DNA of 32,163 nt from Flavobacterium columnare NBRC 100251 = ATCC 23463 (lineage in GTDB: Bacteria > Bacteroidota > Bacteroidia > Flavobacteriales > Flavobacteriaceae). The stretch lies in assembly GCF_002530675.1 (NCBI RefSeq), contig NZ_PCMX01000026.1, positions 1-32,163 of the forward strand, read 5' to 3'. The notes under the pieces were generated by a model, which did no database searches, was not told the origin of the DNA, and worked only from the letters and a program-made list of their open reading frames with translations. Below are positions 24,309 to 32,163 of this stretch, piece by piece. A program made the position numbers and the translations under genes. Position 1 is the stretch's first letter, and each line of letters begins with the position of its first letter.

Positions 24309-25043
24309 CTAAAGAACTATTAATTTAGTAGAAGCAATCACTAATACAAAAGATAAGATGTACTTTAGAGTCATATTATTAAATTTTTTACTGCCATAAA
24401 AAGCTCCCAAAACACCTCCTATAAGTACAACTAGAATAATATGAGTCATTTGTAGCGGAAATTGCCCTTTATTTGCCAAAAAACCTAAGATTCCAGATAT
24501 GGAATTAACGAATATAAATAAGGCAGAAACAGCAGCTGTTTCTTTCATACGTCCCCAATTTAATAACAAAATAACAGGACTTAAAATCACGCCTCCCCCT
24601 ATGCCTAAAATACCTGATATAAAACCTATGAAAGCTCCTATTAGAAGGGCTTTTTTCAAATGAATAGCCTTTATTTCGTGCTTTTCTTTCGGTTCAAATA
24701 CTAGTATTTTTACTACGACAAAGAGTAAAATAATACCTAAAATTATTTTGTATAAATAGGTGTCTATTCTAAAAAAACCTCCGATAAACGAAAATGGAAT
24801 TGAGGTAATAGCAAAAGGATAAAACAATTTCCAACGAAATTGTTTTGATTTATAAAAAAATAAAAAGGCAATTGAAGACACTAATATATTTAGGATTAAC
24901 GCTGAGGGTTTCATGACTTCGGGCGAAAATGAAAACAAACTCATCAGTGCCAAGTACCCACTTGCCCCTCCATGTCCTATACTGGCATACAAAAAGGCAA
25001 TGCTTGCTATGAGAAATAAAAATAGATTTGACTCAATATTCAT
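24309..25043 (-). CDS. TauE/SafE-family membrane permease inside the Moco operon
   Basis: This 244-aa protein has about eight transmembrane helices and the two family half-repeats (SIGHGGASGYLALMSL near residue 20; FISGILGIGGGVILSPVILLL near 140). The TauE/SafE/TSUP family carries small sulfur or organic anions such as sulfite and sulfonates. The gene has its own FNR-type promoter with the operator dyad (25085-25137), sits between moeA and mobA, and is the first gene of that transcript. Candidate cargoes include nitrite or a sulfur anion connected to molybdopterin sulfuration; neither is shown by sequence. Confidence 0.85.
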   Translation of the reverse strand: MNIESNLFLFLIASIAFLYASIGHGGASGYLALMSLFSFSPEVMKPSALILNILVSSIAFLFFYKSKQFRWKLFYPFAITSIPFSFIGGFFRIDTYLYKIILGIILLFVVVKILVFEPKEKHEIKAIHLKKALLIGAFIGFISGILGIGGGVILSPVILLLNWGRMKETAAVSALFIFVNSISGILGFLANKGQFPLQMTHIILVVLIGGVLGAFYGSKKFNNMTLKYILSFVLVIASTKLIVL

Positions 25044-25084
25044 CTTAATTAAAATTTTACGAGATCTTAACAGTACTCGTCACC

Positions 25085-25110
25085 TTAATAAGACAAATTT
25101 ATCTTTTTAA
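25085..25110. promoter_or_regulatory. Operator dyad enclosing the -7 element of the tauE promoter
   Basis: TTAATAAGA (25085-25093), the 8-bp -7 element (25094-25101), then TCTTTTTAA (25102-25110): an inverted repeat with one mismatch. It matches the dyad at the crp promoter (5268-5293) at 23 of 26 positions, including the placement of the -7 element. A shared repressor is inferred. Confidence 0.6.
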
Positions 25111-25137
25111 TATTTTAATTTATATGATAAATATCAA
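25094..25137 (-). promoter_or_regulatory. Crp/Fnr-type promoter of tauE-mobA-moaD-moeB-moaE-moaC-moaA
   Basis: On the - strand TTGATATTTATCAT (25124-25137) is followed by 22 nt and TAAATTTG (25094-25101), a perfect TAnnTTTG. The box lies inside the last codons of moeA, and the promoter covers the 71-nt moeA-tauE gap. It therefore gives the downstream cofactor genes a separate, nitrate-regulon start independent of moeA. The predicted leader is about 44 nt. Confidence 0.66.
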
Positions 25138-26278
25138 CTATAGAATTTGATTTAACTATATACTCCCCTGCTTCAAGTCTTACAAGAACATTAGCTAAAG
25201 CAAAAGTATTCAGCATATTGGAATTTTGATGGCTAAGTATCGTTACTCTTTCTCCATCATAATAGGCTTTTAAAAATTGAGTCCTTGTGTTTTTGATAAT
25301 ATAATCATGTGAAATAGGAACTTTTTTAAATGTATCAGGAATAAGACCCATTCTTTTTTTTATAATAGGCAATACATAAATATAATAACAACTAAGCGAA
25401 GCCGCTGGATTTCCAGGTAAAGCATACACTATTTTAGAATCCTTTAATCCTACATACAAAGGTTTCCCTGGTTTTTGACTAACTTTATAGAAAAGGGTTT
25501 TTATCTTTAAATCCGCTAAAGCTTTATATACAAAGTCATAATCACCTACGGATATCCCTCCTGAAATAAGAATCATATCATGTTCTAACAATGCTTTTTG
25601 AATGGCAATAGTAGTAAGCTCTAGATTGTCTTTTACTTTATAAATCGAAACATCTTCTGTATAATCATTTAAAGCTGATTGCAACATAATACTATTACTT
25701 TCATAAATTTGACCAAATGCTAATTCATTTCCTGGGGCAATTAATTCATTTCCAGTTACAACAATTCCTACTGAAGGTTTTTTATATACTGTTACGTGAA
25801 TAATTCCTAGAGAAGATAAGAAGCCAATAGCAGCGGGGGTAAGCGGAATACCTTTTTGTAAAGCAATATCCCCTAATCGTATTTGTTCTCCTATAGGTCT
25901 AATATTTTCCTCATATTTAGGTAATTCTGATAAAATTAATCTATTCTTTTCAATCTTACACTTTTCAATAGGAATTACCGCTATGGCATCATTAGGAACC
26001 GCAGCTCCAGTAAATATTTTTATTGCTTGAGATTCTTTAAGTAGAAGCTGAATAGCATCACCTGCCTTTATTTCCCCAATTATATTAAAATCTAAACAAT
26101 CCAATTTGTTCACAGCAAAACCATCCATTGCTGATTGCTTAAACGGTGGCATATCTATTGGTGAAATAATATCTGAAGCAAGTACATAACCATTAGAATC
26201 TTTTAATAAAATTTCTTTTGTAAAAAGTTCTACTTCTATTTCTTCTATTTTTTTTAAAGCCTCTTGAACAGATACCAT
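25115..26278 (-). CDS. moeA: Molybdopterin molybdenumtransferase MoeA
   Basis: It inserts molybdate into adenylated molybdopterin, the step after MogA. Motifs are PPFKQSAMDGFAV (~44), IFTGAAVPNDAIAVIP (~110), GIVVTGNEL (~172), SGGISVGDYDFV (~237) and SQKPGKPLYVG with ALPGNPAASLSCYYIYVLP (~265-300). Length is 387 aa. It is the most upstream gene of the cofactor cluster, and its last codons contain the activator box for tauE. Confidence 0.95.
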   Translation of the reverse strand: MVSVQEALKKIEEIEVELFTKEILLKDSNGYVLASDIISPIDMPPFKQSAMDGFAVNKLDCLDFNIIGEIKAGDAIQLLLKESQAIKIFTGAAVPNDAIAVIPIEKCKIEKNRLILSELPKYEENIRPIGEQIRLGDIALQKGIPLTPAAIGFLSSLGIIHVTVYKKPSVGIVVTGNELIAPGNELAFGQIYESNSIMLQSALNDYTEDVSIYKVKDNLELTTIAIQKALLEHDMILISGGISVGDYDFVYKALADLKIKTLFYKVSQKPGKPLYVGLKDSKIVYALPGNPAASLSCYYIYVLPIIKKRMGLIPDTFKKVPISHDYIIKNTRTQFLKAYYDGERVTILSHQNSNMLNTFALANVLVRLEAGEYIVKSNSIVDIYHIN

Positions 26279-26380
26279 CTTTTTTGATTTATTTAATCCT
26301 TAACTAATTATGTAAAAGTAATGAAAGTCTTTTATATTAATAAAATAGATTAAGAGCATTTTACTACTAAAATTATATTG

Positions 26381-26388
26381 CAAACTTA
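26381..26388 (-). promoter_or_regulatory. Weak -7 candidate for moeA
   Basis: TAAGTTTG on the - strand fits TAnnTTTG, but there is no TTG at -33, no FNR-like box 22 nt upstream and a ~95-nt leader. The rest of the 26279-26513 divergent region shows no clearer signal for either moeA or the peptidase gene. Confidence 0.3.
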
Positions 26389-26513
26389 TATGGTTCGTTT
26401 TTAGGCATACTTAAAGTTTTAAAAAAGTAAAAATGTTACAAAAAAGAAACACACCTCTTTTATTTATCTTAAAAAATTGTTAATATTATGGGCTAATAAT
26501 AAAACTAATAGGT

Positions 26514-29501
26514 ATGAAAAAAAATTATATTGCATTATTTTCTATACTATCTATGATTTCAAATCTGCAAGCACAAGAAAACGCAAAATTTGAATCTAAG
26601 AAAGAACATCAAAAAACATTGCGTATGGATAAAGCGTCTTCTCGTGAAAAAGCTTTAGACGCTATAGAAAAAACGTATGGACTAGGTAAAGAGAATCAAT
26701 ACAAAATTAGCTCAGTAACTTCTGATATTACAGGCCTTACACATCAAAGGCATCAACAATATTACAAAGGATTAAAAGTAGAATTTGGAACTGTTATTAC
26801 CCATGAAAAAAATGGCTTAGTTGAATTAGTAAATGCAGAACTATATAATGCAAAATCACTAGATTTAACTCCTAAACTTTCAGCTCAGAGGTGTTTTCAA
26901 TATGCTTTAGATTACGCAAATGCAGAAAAATATTTATGGGAAAATCCAGAACAATCTAAAGTTTTTGAATATGAAAAACCTAAAGGAGAATTAGTCATTT
27001 TTCCTGATACTAATTCAGGAAAAATATATCTAGCATACAAATACGATATCTATTCTGTAAAACCTATTTCTAGAAAAGAATATTATATTAATGCTAACAC
27101 AGGAGCTCTTTTATATACAAATCCTTTAATAAAACACTTCCATAAAAATTTAGTTTCAAAAGATCAAATAAAAAGAACAGGTAAGCAAATAGAAAATATT
27201 ATTCTTCCTTCAGCATTAGCTTCAGGAAATGCAGCTACTCGTTATAGTGGTAACAGAAGTATAGAAACCACTTTTGATACAAATTTAAACAGATATATTT
27301 TATCCGATGCCACAAGAGGAAAAGGTATTGTTACCTATAATTGTGCTAATGGTAATTATGCTAATTCTCATTTTACAGATGATGACAATAACTGGACAGC
27401 TGCCGAATTTCACAATGCAACTAAAGATGATGCCGGCTTAGATGCGCATTGGGGTGCTCTAAAAACGTATGATTTTTGGAAAACTATTTTCAATAGAGAC
27501 AGTTTTGATAACAAAGGAAGCGTTATAAAAAGCTATGTTAATCTTGATCTAGCCATAGTTGATCCCACAAATAGCTCTAGTGACAATGCCTTTTGGGATG
27601 GTCAATTTATGAGCTATGGCAAAGGAACTGATTTAGATGCCTTAACAGCTGTTGATATTTGTGGTCATGAAATAGGACATGCTGTATGTACCTATACAGC
27701 CGATTTAGCATATAAAAATCAATCCGGAGCAATGAATGAGGGATTTTCAGATATTTGGGGAGCATGTATTGAACAATATGCTAAAAACGGCAATCTGAAT
27801 GCAGCAGCTGATACTGCCAGTCCTGGTACATTAAATGTTTGGAAATTAGGAGAAGATATTGGTCCCTCTTTACGATCTATGAGCTACCCTAATACGAAAA
27901 GGGCTCCTGATACTTTTTTAGGATTGTATTATGTAGATACACAAGATGATACTGGAGTTACTCCTGAATGTGCTGATCCAAATGAGGCAAATGATCAATG
28001 TGGTGTACACACTAATAGCGGTGTTTTAAATCATTGGTTTTACATATTAACGGCTGGTAAATCAGGTACTAACAATGCTAGTTTAGCAAACGGTGGACAA
28101 GATGTTTATAATGTTCAAGGAATAGGTATGACTAAAGCAGCACAAATAGCTTATTATGCTGAAAGAGATTATTTAACTCCTAACTCTACTTTTATGGATT
28201 GTAGAAATGCAACCATAGCTGTAGCAAATTCTTTATATTGCGCATCAAGTCCAGAAGTACAATCCGTTACTAATGCTTGGTATGCTGTAAATGTTGGAAG
28301 CGCATACAATGCTGTTGCCAATGACATTGTTTTAAAATCTTTACAAGGAGGCAATTTAAATGTAAATTGTGGTGCATCCTATAACCCTATAGTTACTTTT
28401 GAAAATGGAGGATCTAATATTATTAATGCTGCTACGATAACTTATAATATAGACGGTGGGGCAAGTTCTACCCTAAATTGGAGTGGCAATTTAGCTCAAT
28501 GCCAACAAGCAACAGAAGCTATAAACATAAATGGGCTGACTCGAGGTTACCACATACTAAATGTTACTACTAACATAACAAATGATGGTTTAACAACTAA
28601 TAATACCAAATCTATGGTCATCTTAGTAAATGATTCTGGAAATATAGGCTCTATAAACACATTTAATACAGCTAATGACGCTTTAATATCTGTAGATAAA
28701 GGAGGAAAAAGCAATACTGTTTGGGAAAGAGGTATCGTGAACAAAACCAATCTATCAGTTACAGCTACTGGTAATTCACCAGGGTATGCTACAAAATTAG
28801 TAGGAAACTATCCTGATAAAACTACGTCTTACTTAGTTTCTCAATGTTATAATTTATCAAACTTAACCAATGCAAGGGTAAGTTTTGATATGGCATTTGA
28901 TCTTGAAAGTAACTGGGATATTATTTATTTTGAATATTCAACCAATAATGGAGCCACTTGGACTCCTCTGGGGGAGATGAATAACACTTGGTATAACAGT
29001 TCTAGAATGCCTAATGGTGTGGATTGCTTCAATTGCATTGGAAAACAATGGACTGGCGATTATCATATTGCTCCTTCAGGAGGTAATGGAAACAATGGTA
29101 ATAAAAGAAATTATAGTCAAAGCCTAACAGAAGTAGGCCCAGCATCAAATGCTATTTTCAGATTTACTTTTATATCAGACGATGCTTCAAATCAAGAAGG
29201 AGTCTTCATTGATAATTTTGTTATACAAGGAACTTTAGGAAATGAAATAAATAATTTTGAATACTTTGAAATTTCTCCTAATCCATCGAATGGTAAATTT
29301 GATATTACTTTGTCTACAGACCAAGAAGTAAAAGTTAAAATTTTTGATTTAGGTGGTAGAAATGTATTTGAAAGAAAATATGAAGTAAAAGGTTCTGTCT
29401 TTAATAATGAGATAGATTTATCTAATATTTCTTCTGGTGTTTACATTTTAAATATAGAAAGTAAAAATAAAAAAGAATCAAGAAGAATCATTATAAATTA
29501 A
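26514..29501 (+). CDS. Secreted M4 (thermolysin-family) metallopeptidase with T9SS type A sorting domain
   Basis: The signal peptide ends near LQAQ (20). Residues ~30-200 are an FTP/PepSY-type inhibitory propeptide. The catalytic domain (~235-595) has H385-E-I-G-H389 with E409 as third zinc ligand (20 residues later, as in thermolysin) and HTNSG at H499, equivalent to the transition-state His231. Residues ~600-715 are a CARDB-like beta domain, ~720-910 a jelly-roll/MAM-like domain (FDMAFDLE, WDIIYFEYSTNNGATW, FIDNFVIQG), and the last ~75 residues a Por-type sorting domain (FEISPNPSNGKFDI, SSGVYILNI). It is expected to be exported, processed and released or surface-attached by the T9SS. It has no evident link to the nitrate genes. 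Confidence 0.93.
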   Translation: MKKNYIALFSILSMISNLQAQENAKFESKKEHQKTLRMDKASSREKALDAIEKTYGLGKENQYKISSVTSDITGLTHQRHQQYYKGLKVEFGTVITHEKNGLVELVNAELYNAKSLDLTPKLSAQRCFQYALDYANAEKYLWENPEQSKVFEYEKPKGELVIFPDTNSGKIYLAYKYDIYSVKPISRKEYYINANTGALLYTNPLIKHFHKNLVSKDQIKRTGKQIENIILPSALASGNAATRYSGNRSIETTFDTNLNRYILSDATRGKGIVTYNCANGNYANSHFTDDDNNWTAAEFHNATKDDAGLDAHWGALKTYDFWKTIFNRDSFDNKGSVIKSYVNLDLAIVDPTNSSSDNAFWDGQFMSYGKGTDLDALTAVDICGHEIGHAVCTYTADLAYKNQSGAMNEGFSDIWGACIEQYAKNGNLNAAADTASPGTLNVWKLGEDIGPSLRSMSYPNTKRAPDTFLGLYYVDTQDDTGVTPECADPNEANDQCGVHTNSGVLNHWFYILTAGKSGTNNASLANGGQDVYNVQGIGMTKAAQIAYYAERDYLTPNSTFMDCRNATIAVANSLYCASSPEVQSVTNAWYAVNVGSAYNAVANDIVLKSLQGGNLNVNCGASYNPIVTFENGGSNIINAATITYNIDGGASSTLNWSGNLAQCQQATEAININGLTRGYHILNVTTNITNDGLTTNNTKSMVILVNDSGNIGSINTFNTANDALISVDKGGKSNTVWERGIVNKTNLSVTATGNSPGYATKLVGNYPDKTTSYLVSQCYNLSNLTNARVSFDMAFDLESNWDIIYFEYSTNNGATWTPLGEMNNTWYNSSRMPNGVDCFNCIGKQWTGDYHIAPSGGNGNNGNKRNYSQSLTEVGPASNAIFRFTFISDDASNQEGVFIDNFVIQGTLGNEINNFEYFEISPNPSNGKFDITLSTDQEVKVKIFDLGGRNVFERKYEVKGSVFNNEIDLSNISSGVYILNIESKNKKESRRIIIN

Positions 29502-29516
29502 TTTTAAAAAATCTCT

Positions 29517-29698
29517 AAAGAAGGTATCCAAAAAGTAGACAATCTTATCATTTAGCTTTGTTTAATCAATTCTTTCTAATTTACCAAGAAAGTTCAGAAT
29601 GAACAGATAAAATAAATCAAATAATATATCCATTATTAGGTTTCTTTTTATCTAAATAAAAACTAAGTGTTAGTTATCTACTTTTGGAAACCTTCTTT
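29517..29698. repeat. 182-bp nested inverted-repeat element downstream of the peptidase gene
   Basis: The arms 29517-29542 and 29674-29698 match at about 23 of 26 positions (AAGGTATCCAAAAAGTAGAC against AAGGTTTCCAAAAGTAGAT). A second inner inverted repeat lies near 29549-29566 and 29652-29672. No ORF is inside. It could be a large terminator for the peptidase transcript or a MITE/IS-end pair. It fills most of the 341-nt gap to the DUF349 gene. Its arms are unrelated in sequence to those of the 912-1122 element. Confidence 0.5.
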
Positions 29699-29786
29699 TT
29701 TATTCTATCTCAGGTATAAAATATTTTCTTACAACAATTCTAAATCGTCAATATAAAAAGGTTTTATAACCTTATTATTTTTTATT

Positions 29787-29794
29787 TAAATTTG
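29787..29794 (+). promoter_or_regulatory. -7 candidate for the DUF349 gene
   Basis: TAAATTTG is a perfect TAnnTTTG, 48 nt before the ATG, but no TTG stands at the expected -33 distance. Confidence 0.35.
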
Positions 29795-29842
29795 ATTTTA
29801 TTAACTTGTGCAAAATATTATTAACTGTAAATATCCTGCAAT

Positions 29843-31699
29843 ATGCAAGAAGAAATGAATGATAACCTGCTAAAAGCAGATGGAAATGATCACAATCTAT
29901 CGCAATCACATACTCAATTAGCGATAGAAACCATCGAAAACTTAAATGCAGAAGTAAGTGAAGATAATACATTGGAAGATGAACACGAAATTCCAATGAA
30001 AGATTATCATACCATGAGTATGGATTTATTAGTAACAGAATTTGAGCAATTGCTTTCTACTGACAAGATTATGGCCATTCGTAATCATGTAGAAGAAATA
30101 AAATCTGCTTTTTTATCTAAATACACTCATTTTATTGAAGAAAAAAAAGAAGAATTTTTACATGAAAACCCGATTGAGAATTTTGAATACTATTATCCTA
30201 CAAAAACAAAATTTGATTCATTATATAATAATTATAAAGACAAAAAAAATACCCACTTCAAGAATTTAGAAGCTAAGTTAAAATCGAATCTTCAAAATAG
30301 ACTAAATCTAATTGAAGAACTTAAAACATTACTAGCTTCAAATGCTGAAATAAAAGATTTATTGAAGCAATTTAATGACATCCGTGATCGCTGGAAAAAT
30401 GCGGGGTCAATACCTAAAGACAAATACAACCATGTTTGGAATAACTACCATTTTCATCTAGAAAACTTTTATGATTTATTACATCTAGATAGAGAAGCTC
30501 GTGATTTAGAATTTAAACATAATTTAGACAAAAAATTAAAAATTATAGAAAGAGCTAAAGGTCTTTTAGAAGAGTTAGATGTTTTTAAAGCTTTTAGAGA
30601 ACTTCAATTATTACATAAAGTTTGGAAGGAAGAAATAGGTCCTGTATCTAAAGAAAATAGAGAAGAAATTTGGAAAGCTTTTAGCGAAGTAACGAAACAA
30701 ATGCACGAAAAACGTGAAGGTTTATTTGAACAACAACGCTTAAAAGAGGAAGAAAATCTAGCCCTAAAAAAAGATATTATAAACCAAATTACTCAAATTA
30801 CTCAAGAAAAAATAATTATACACTCTTCTTGGCAAGGGCAAATAAACAAAATAGAACAATTAAGAAAAGCTTTTTTTGAAGCAGGCAAAGTACCCACAGA
30901 AGTAAATGAGCAAACGTGGGCTGATTTTAAAAATGCTGTTCGAAATTTTAATGCTAGCAAAAACTCTTTTTATAAAGATATCAAAAAGGAACAACAGTCC
31001 AATTTAGATAAAAAAAATGCCTTAGTTGCTAAAGCAAAAGAGTTAATGAATAATGACAACTTTGATGAAACTACCCCTATCATGAAAAAAATCCAAGAAG
31101 ATTGGAAATTAATAGGTCATGTTCCTAAAAAGTTTTCGGATAGTGTTTGGGGAGAATTTAAAGAAGCTTGCAATCACTATTTTGATAGATTAACGGCCTT
31201 TAGAAACCAAAATGAGGCTATTGAAATTGTTGCTTTCGATAAGAAAAAAGATTATTTAGAAATTGTAAAGACGTTTACCCTTTCAGGAGATCATAAAAAA
31301 GATTTAGAAGCTATAAAGAATCATATAGAAACTTGGAGATCATTTGGTAAAGTACCTTTTTCTAGAAGACATATAGAAGGTAAGTTCAATAAAGTACTCG
31401 ATGGATTATTTGATCATTTGACATCAAGTAAACGTGAAGCCGAAATGGTACGATTCAATAGCCGTTTAGAACAATTAAGCCAAGAAGGACAACATAAAAT
31501 AGACGGAGAAAAGATTTTTATTCAACGAAAAATAGAAGAAGTTCAAAACGATATTTTTCAATTAGAAAATAATATTCAATTCTTTTCTAATGCCAAAAAA
31601 GATAATCCTATGATTATTGAAGTAAAGAAAAATATTGAACGTAACAGAGAGGAATTAGCTATGTGGAAAGAAAAATTAAAGCAAATCCACACGCTTTAA
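29843..31699 (+). CDS. DUF349 repeat protein
   Basis: This 618-aa cytoplasmic, strongly helical protein has an acidic, low-complexity N-terminus (~1-60). Five DUF349 repeats follow at about 175-213, 248-292, 335-378, 412-452 and 487-527, each with a W-K/R, G-x-V/I-P and W/F core (DRWKNAGSIPK, EDWKLIGHVPKK, ETWRSFGKVPF). The C-terminus (~540-618) is a coiled coil. The family is widespread in Bacteroidota and its function is unknown to me. It has its own transcription unit, ending in the hairpins at 31764-31799 and 31872-31907. Confidence 0.88.
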   Translation: MQEEMNDNLLKADGNDHNLSQSHTQLAIETIENLNAEVSEDNTLEDEHEIPMKDYHTMSMDLLVTEFEQLLSTDKIMAIRNHVEEIKSAFLSKYTHFIEEKKEEFLHENPIENFEYYYPTKTKFDSLYNNYKDKKNTHFKNLEAKLKSNLQNRLNLIEELKTLLASNAEIKDLLKQFNDIRDRWKNAGSIPKDKYNHVWNNYHFHLENFYDLLHLDREARDLEFKHNLDKKLKIIERAKGLLEELDVFKAFRELQLLHKVWKEEIGPVSKENREEIWKAFSEVTKQMHEKREGLFEQQRLKEEENLALKKDIINQITQITQEKIIIHSSWQGQINKIEQLRKAFFEAGKVPTEVNEQTWADFKNAVRNFNASKNSFYKDIKKEQQSNLDKKNALVAKAKELMNNDNFDETTPIMKKIQEDWKLIGHVPKKFSDSVWGEFKEACNHYFDRLTAFRNQNEAIEIVAFDKKKDYLEIVKTFTLSGDHKKDLEAIKNHIETWRSFGKVPFSRRHIEGKFNKVLDGLFDHLTSSKREAEMVRFNSRLEQLSQEGQHKIDGEKIFIQRKIEEVQNDIFQLENNIQFFSNAKKDNPMIIEVKKNIERNREELAMWKEKLKQIHTL

Positions 31700-31763
31700 T
31701 TCTATTGAAACGATAAAGAAGTTATACAAAAATAATTTAATATTCATTTTACCCCTCACAACA

Positions 31764-31799
31764 GGAGAAATCACATGATCAATATTCTGTGATTTCTCC
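31764..31799. other. Perfect 12-bp hairpin without a T-run
   Basis: GGAGAAATCACA and TGTGATTTCTCC flank a 12-nt loop, 65 nt after the DUF349 stop. The missing T-run makes it a poor intrinsic terminator; it may protect the transcript 3' end or be a protein site. Confidence 0.45.
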
Positions 31800-31871
31800 C
31801 TATGCTTAACAACCTTAATAGTCTAAATATTTGATAAAATGCTATGAAATATTGTAAAATAGGATATTACC

Positions 31872-31907
31872 AAAAGTTTATTGAAATTCGTTTCAATAAA
31901 CTTTTTT
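31872..31907 (+). terminator. Terminator of the DUF349 transcript
   Basis: A perfect 15-bp stem (AAAAGTTTATTGAAA with its complement) closes on a TTCG tetraloop and runs into six Ts. It lies 173 nt after the stop codon. Confidence 0.8.
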
Positions 31908-32163
31908 GTTTATAAAAAACTCAAAAATGCTGTTTTATATACAAAAGTCTTCAAAATATCCAAAAAGGGATTCCTAAAAGCATACACCTTTTCAACCGAA
32001 AAGAAGTCTTTAATCTCTTTTAACCTTCAATTTATCAAGATATTGTCTTAAGAAAGCTTTCATTTTAGCTAAATCATATCCTCACGTTTTCTCTTTGAGG
32101 GAACTTACGGGATACATTACAAAAGAACAAGGGTAATAATCAGAAAAGAAAATTCAAAGTTTA
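31908..32163. other. Gene-free end of the window, possible worn coding remnant
   Basis: No intact ORF is present. On the - strand a frame ending at TAA (32010-32012) reads GYDLAKMKAFLRQYLDKL and continues upstream through an in-frame TGA into a further ~25 sensible codons and another TGA. This could be the decayed 3' end of a gene lying beyond the window, or chance. Confidence 0.25.

Noticed and set aside
26381..26424. FNR-like box upstream of moeA
   Set aside because: I looked 22 nt upstream of the TAAGTTTG element and found no TGAY-N4-RTCA; the moeA promoter does not show the regulon pattern.
32010..32163. Calling a pseudogene at the right edge
   Set aside because: The frame has two in-frame TGA codons and no recognisable family; it is too short to separate decay from chance.

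Overview
The window is AT-rich (roughly 30% GC by eye) and reads as a Flavobacteriaceae (Bacteroidota) chromosome. The evidence is a type IX secretion (T9SS) gene set, T9SS type A and type B sorting domains, DUF2911 and DUF349 proteins, and promoters of the Bacteroidota form (TTG, about 17 nt, then TAnnTTTG). A marine Tenacibaculum-like genus would fit, but the sequence alone does not fix it. I see no rRNA, tRNA, CRISPR array or intact insertion sequence.

Layout: (1) 1-852, a membrane-anchored SGNH-like protein cut by the window edge, then an inverted-repeat element (912-1122). (2) 1144-5763, a tandem universal stress protein, a DUF2911/TPR protein, a polytopic His-rich membrane protein translationally coupled to a Crp/Fnr regulator, and an Rrf2 regulator with an NsrR/IscR-like Cys triad. 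(3) 5941-11733, a T9SS-linked operon: type B cargo, PorP/SprF, then a PorE-like OmpA/PD40 protein. (4) 12235-19977, a tight nitrate-reduction operon: two NarK-family transporters, a b-type cytochrome, a NasA/NarB-type molybdoenzyme, a 4x[4Fe-4S] protein, a Tat-anchored Rieske protein and a two-helix membrane protein. (5) 20064-26278, the molybdenum cofactor set moeA, tauE-like, mobA, moaD, moeB-rhodanese, moaE, moaC-mogA fusion and moaA. (6) 26514-31699 on the other strand, a T9SS-secreted M4 metallopeptidase, a second inverted-repeat element and a DUF349 protein.

Regions 2, 4 and 5 appear to form one regulon whose DNA signals can be read directly. Four promoters (USP 2039-2082; crp 5277-5320; nar 19996-20039; tauE-Moco 25094-25137) each carry a 14-bp FNR-like dyad of the form NTGAY-N4-RTCAT exactly 22 nt upstream of a TAnnTTTG-like -7 element. 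That is class II activator geometry. Two of the four (crp and tauE) also have the -7 element enclosed in a second, almost identical dyad, TTAATAAGA-N8-TCTTWTTAA, which is a good candidate repressor operator. The Rrf2 gene just upstream of the crp promoter is the obvious, unproven candidate for that repressor.

Together the genes look like a self-contained nitrate-to-nitrite island: uptake/export, an unusual electron chain to a cytoplasmic Mo enzyme, cofactor assembly, and oxygen/NO-type control. No nitrite reductase is present in the window.
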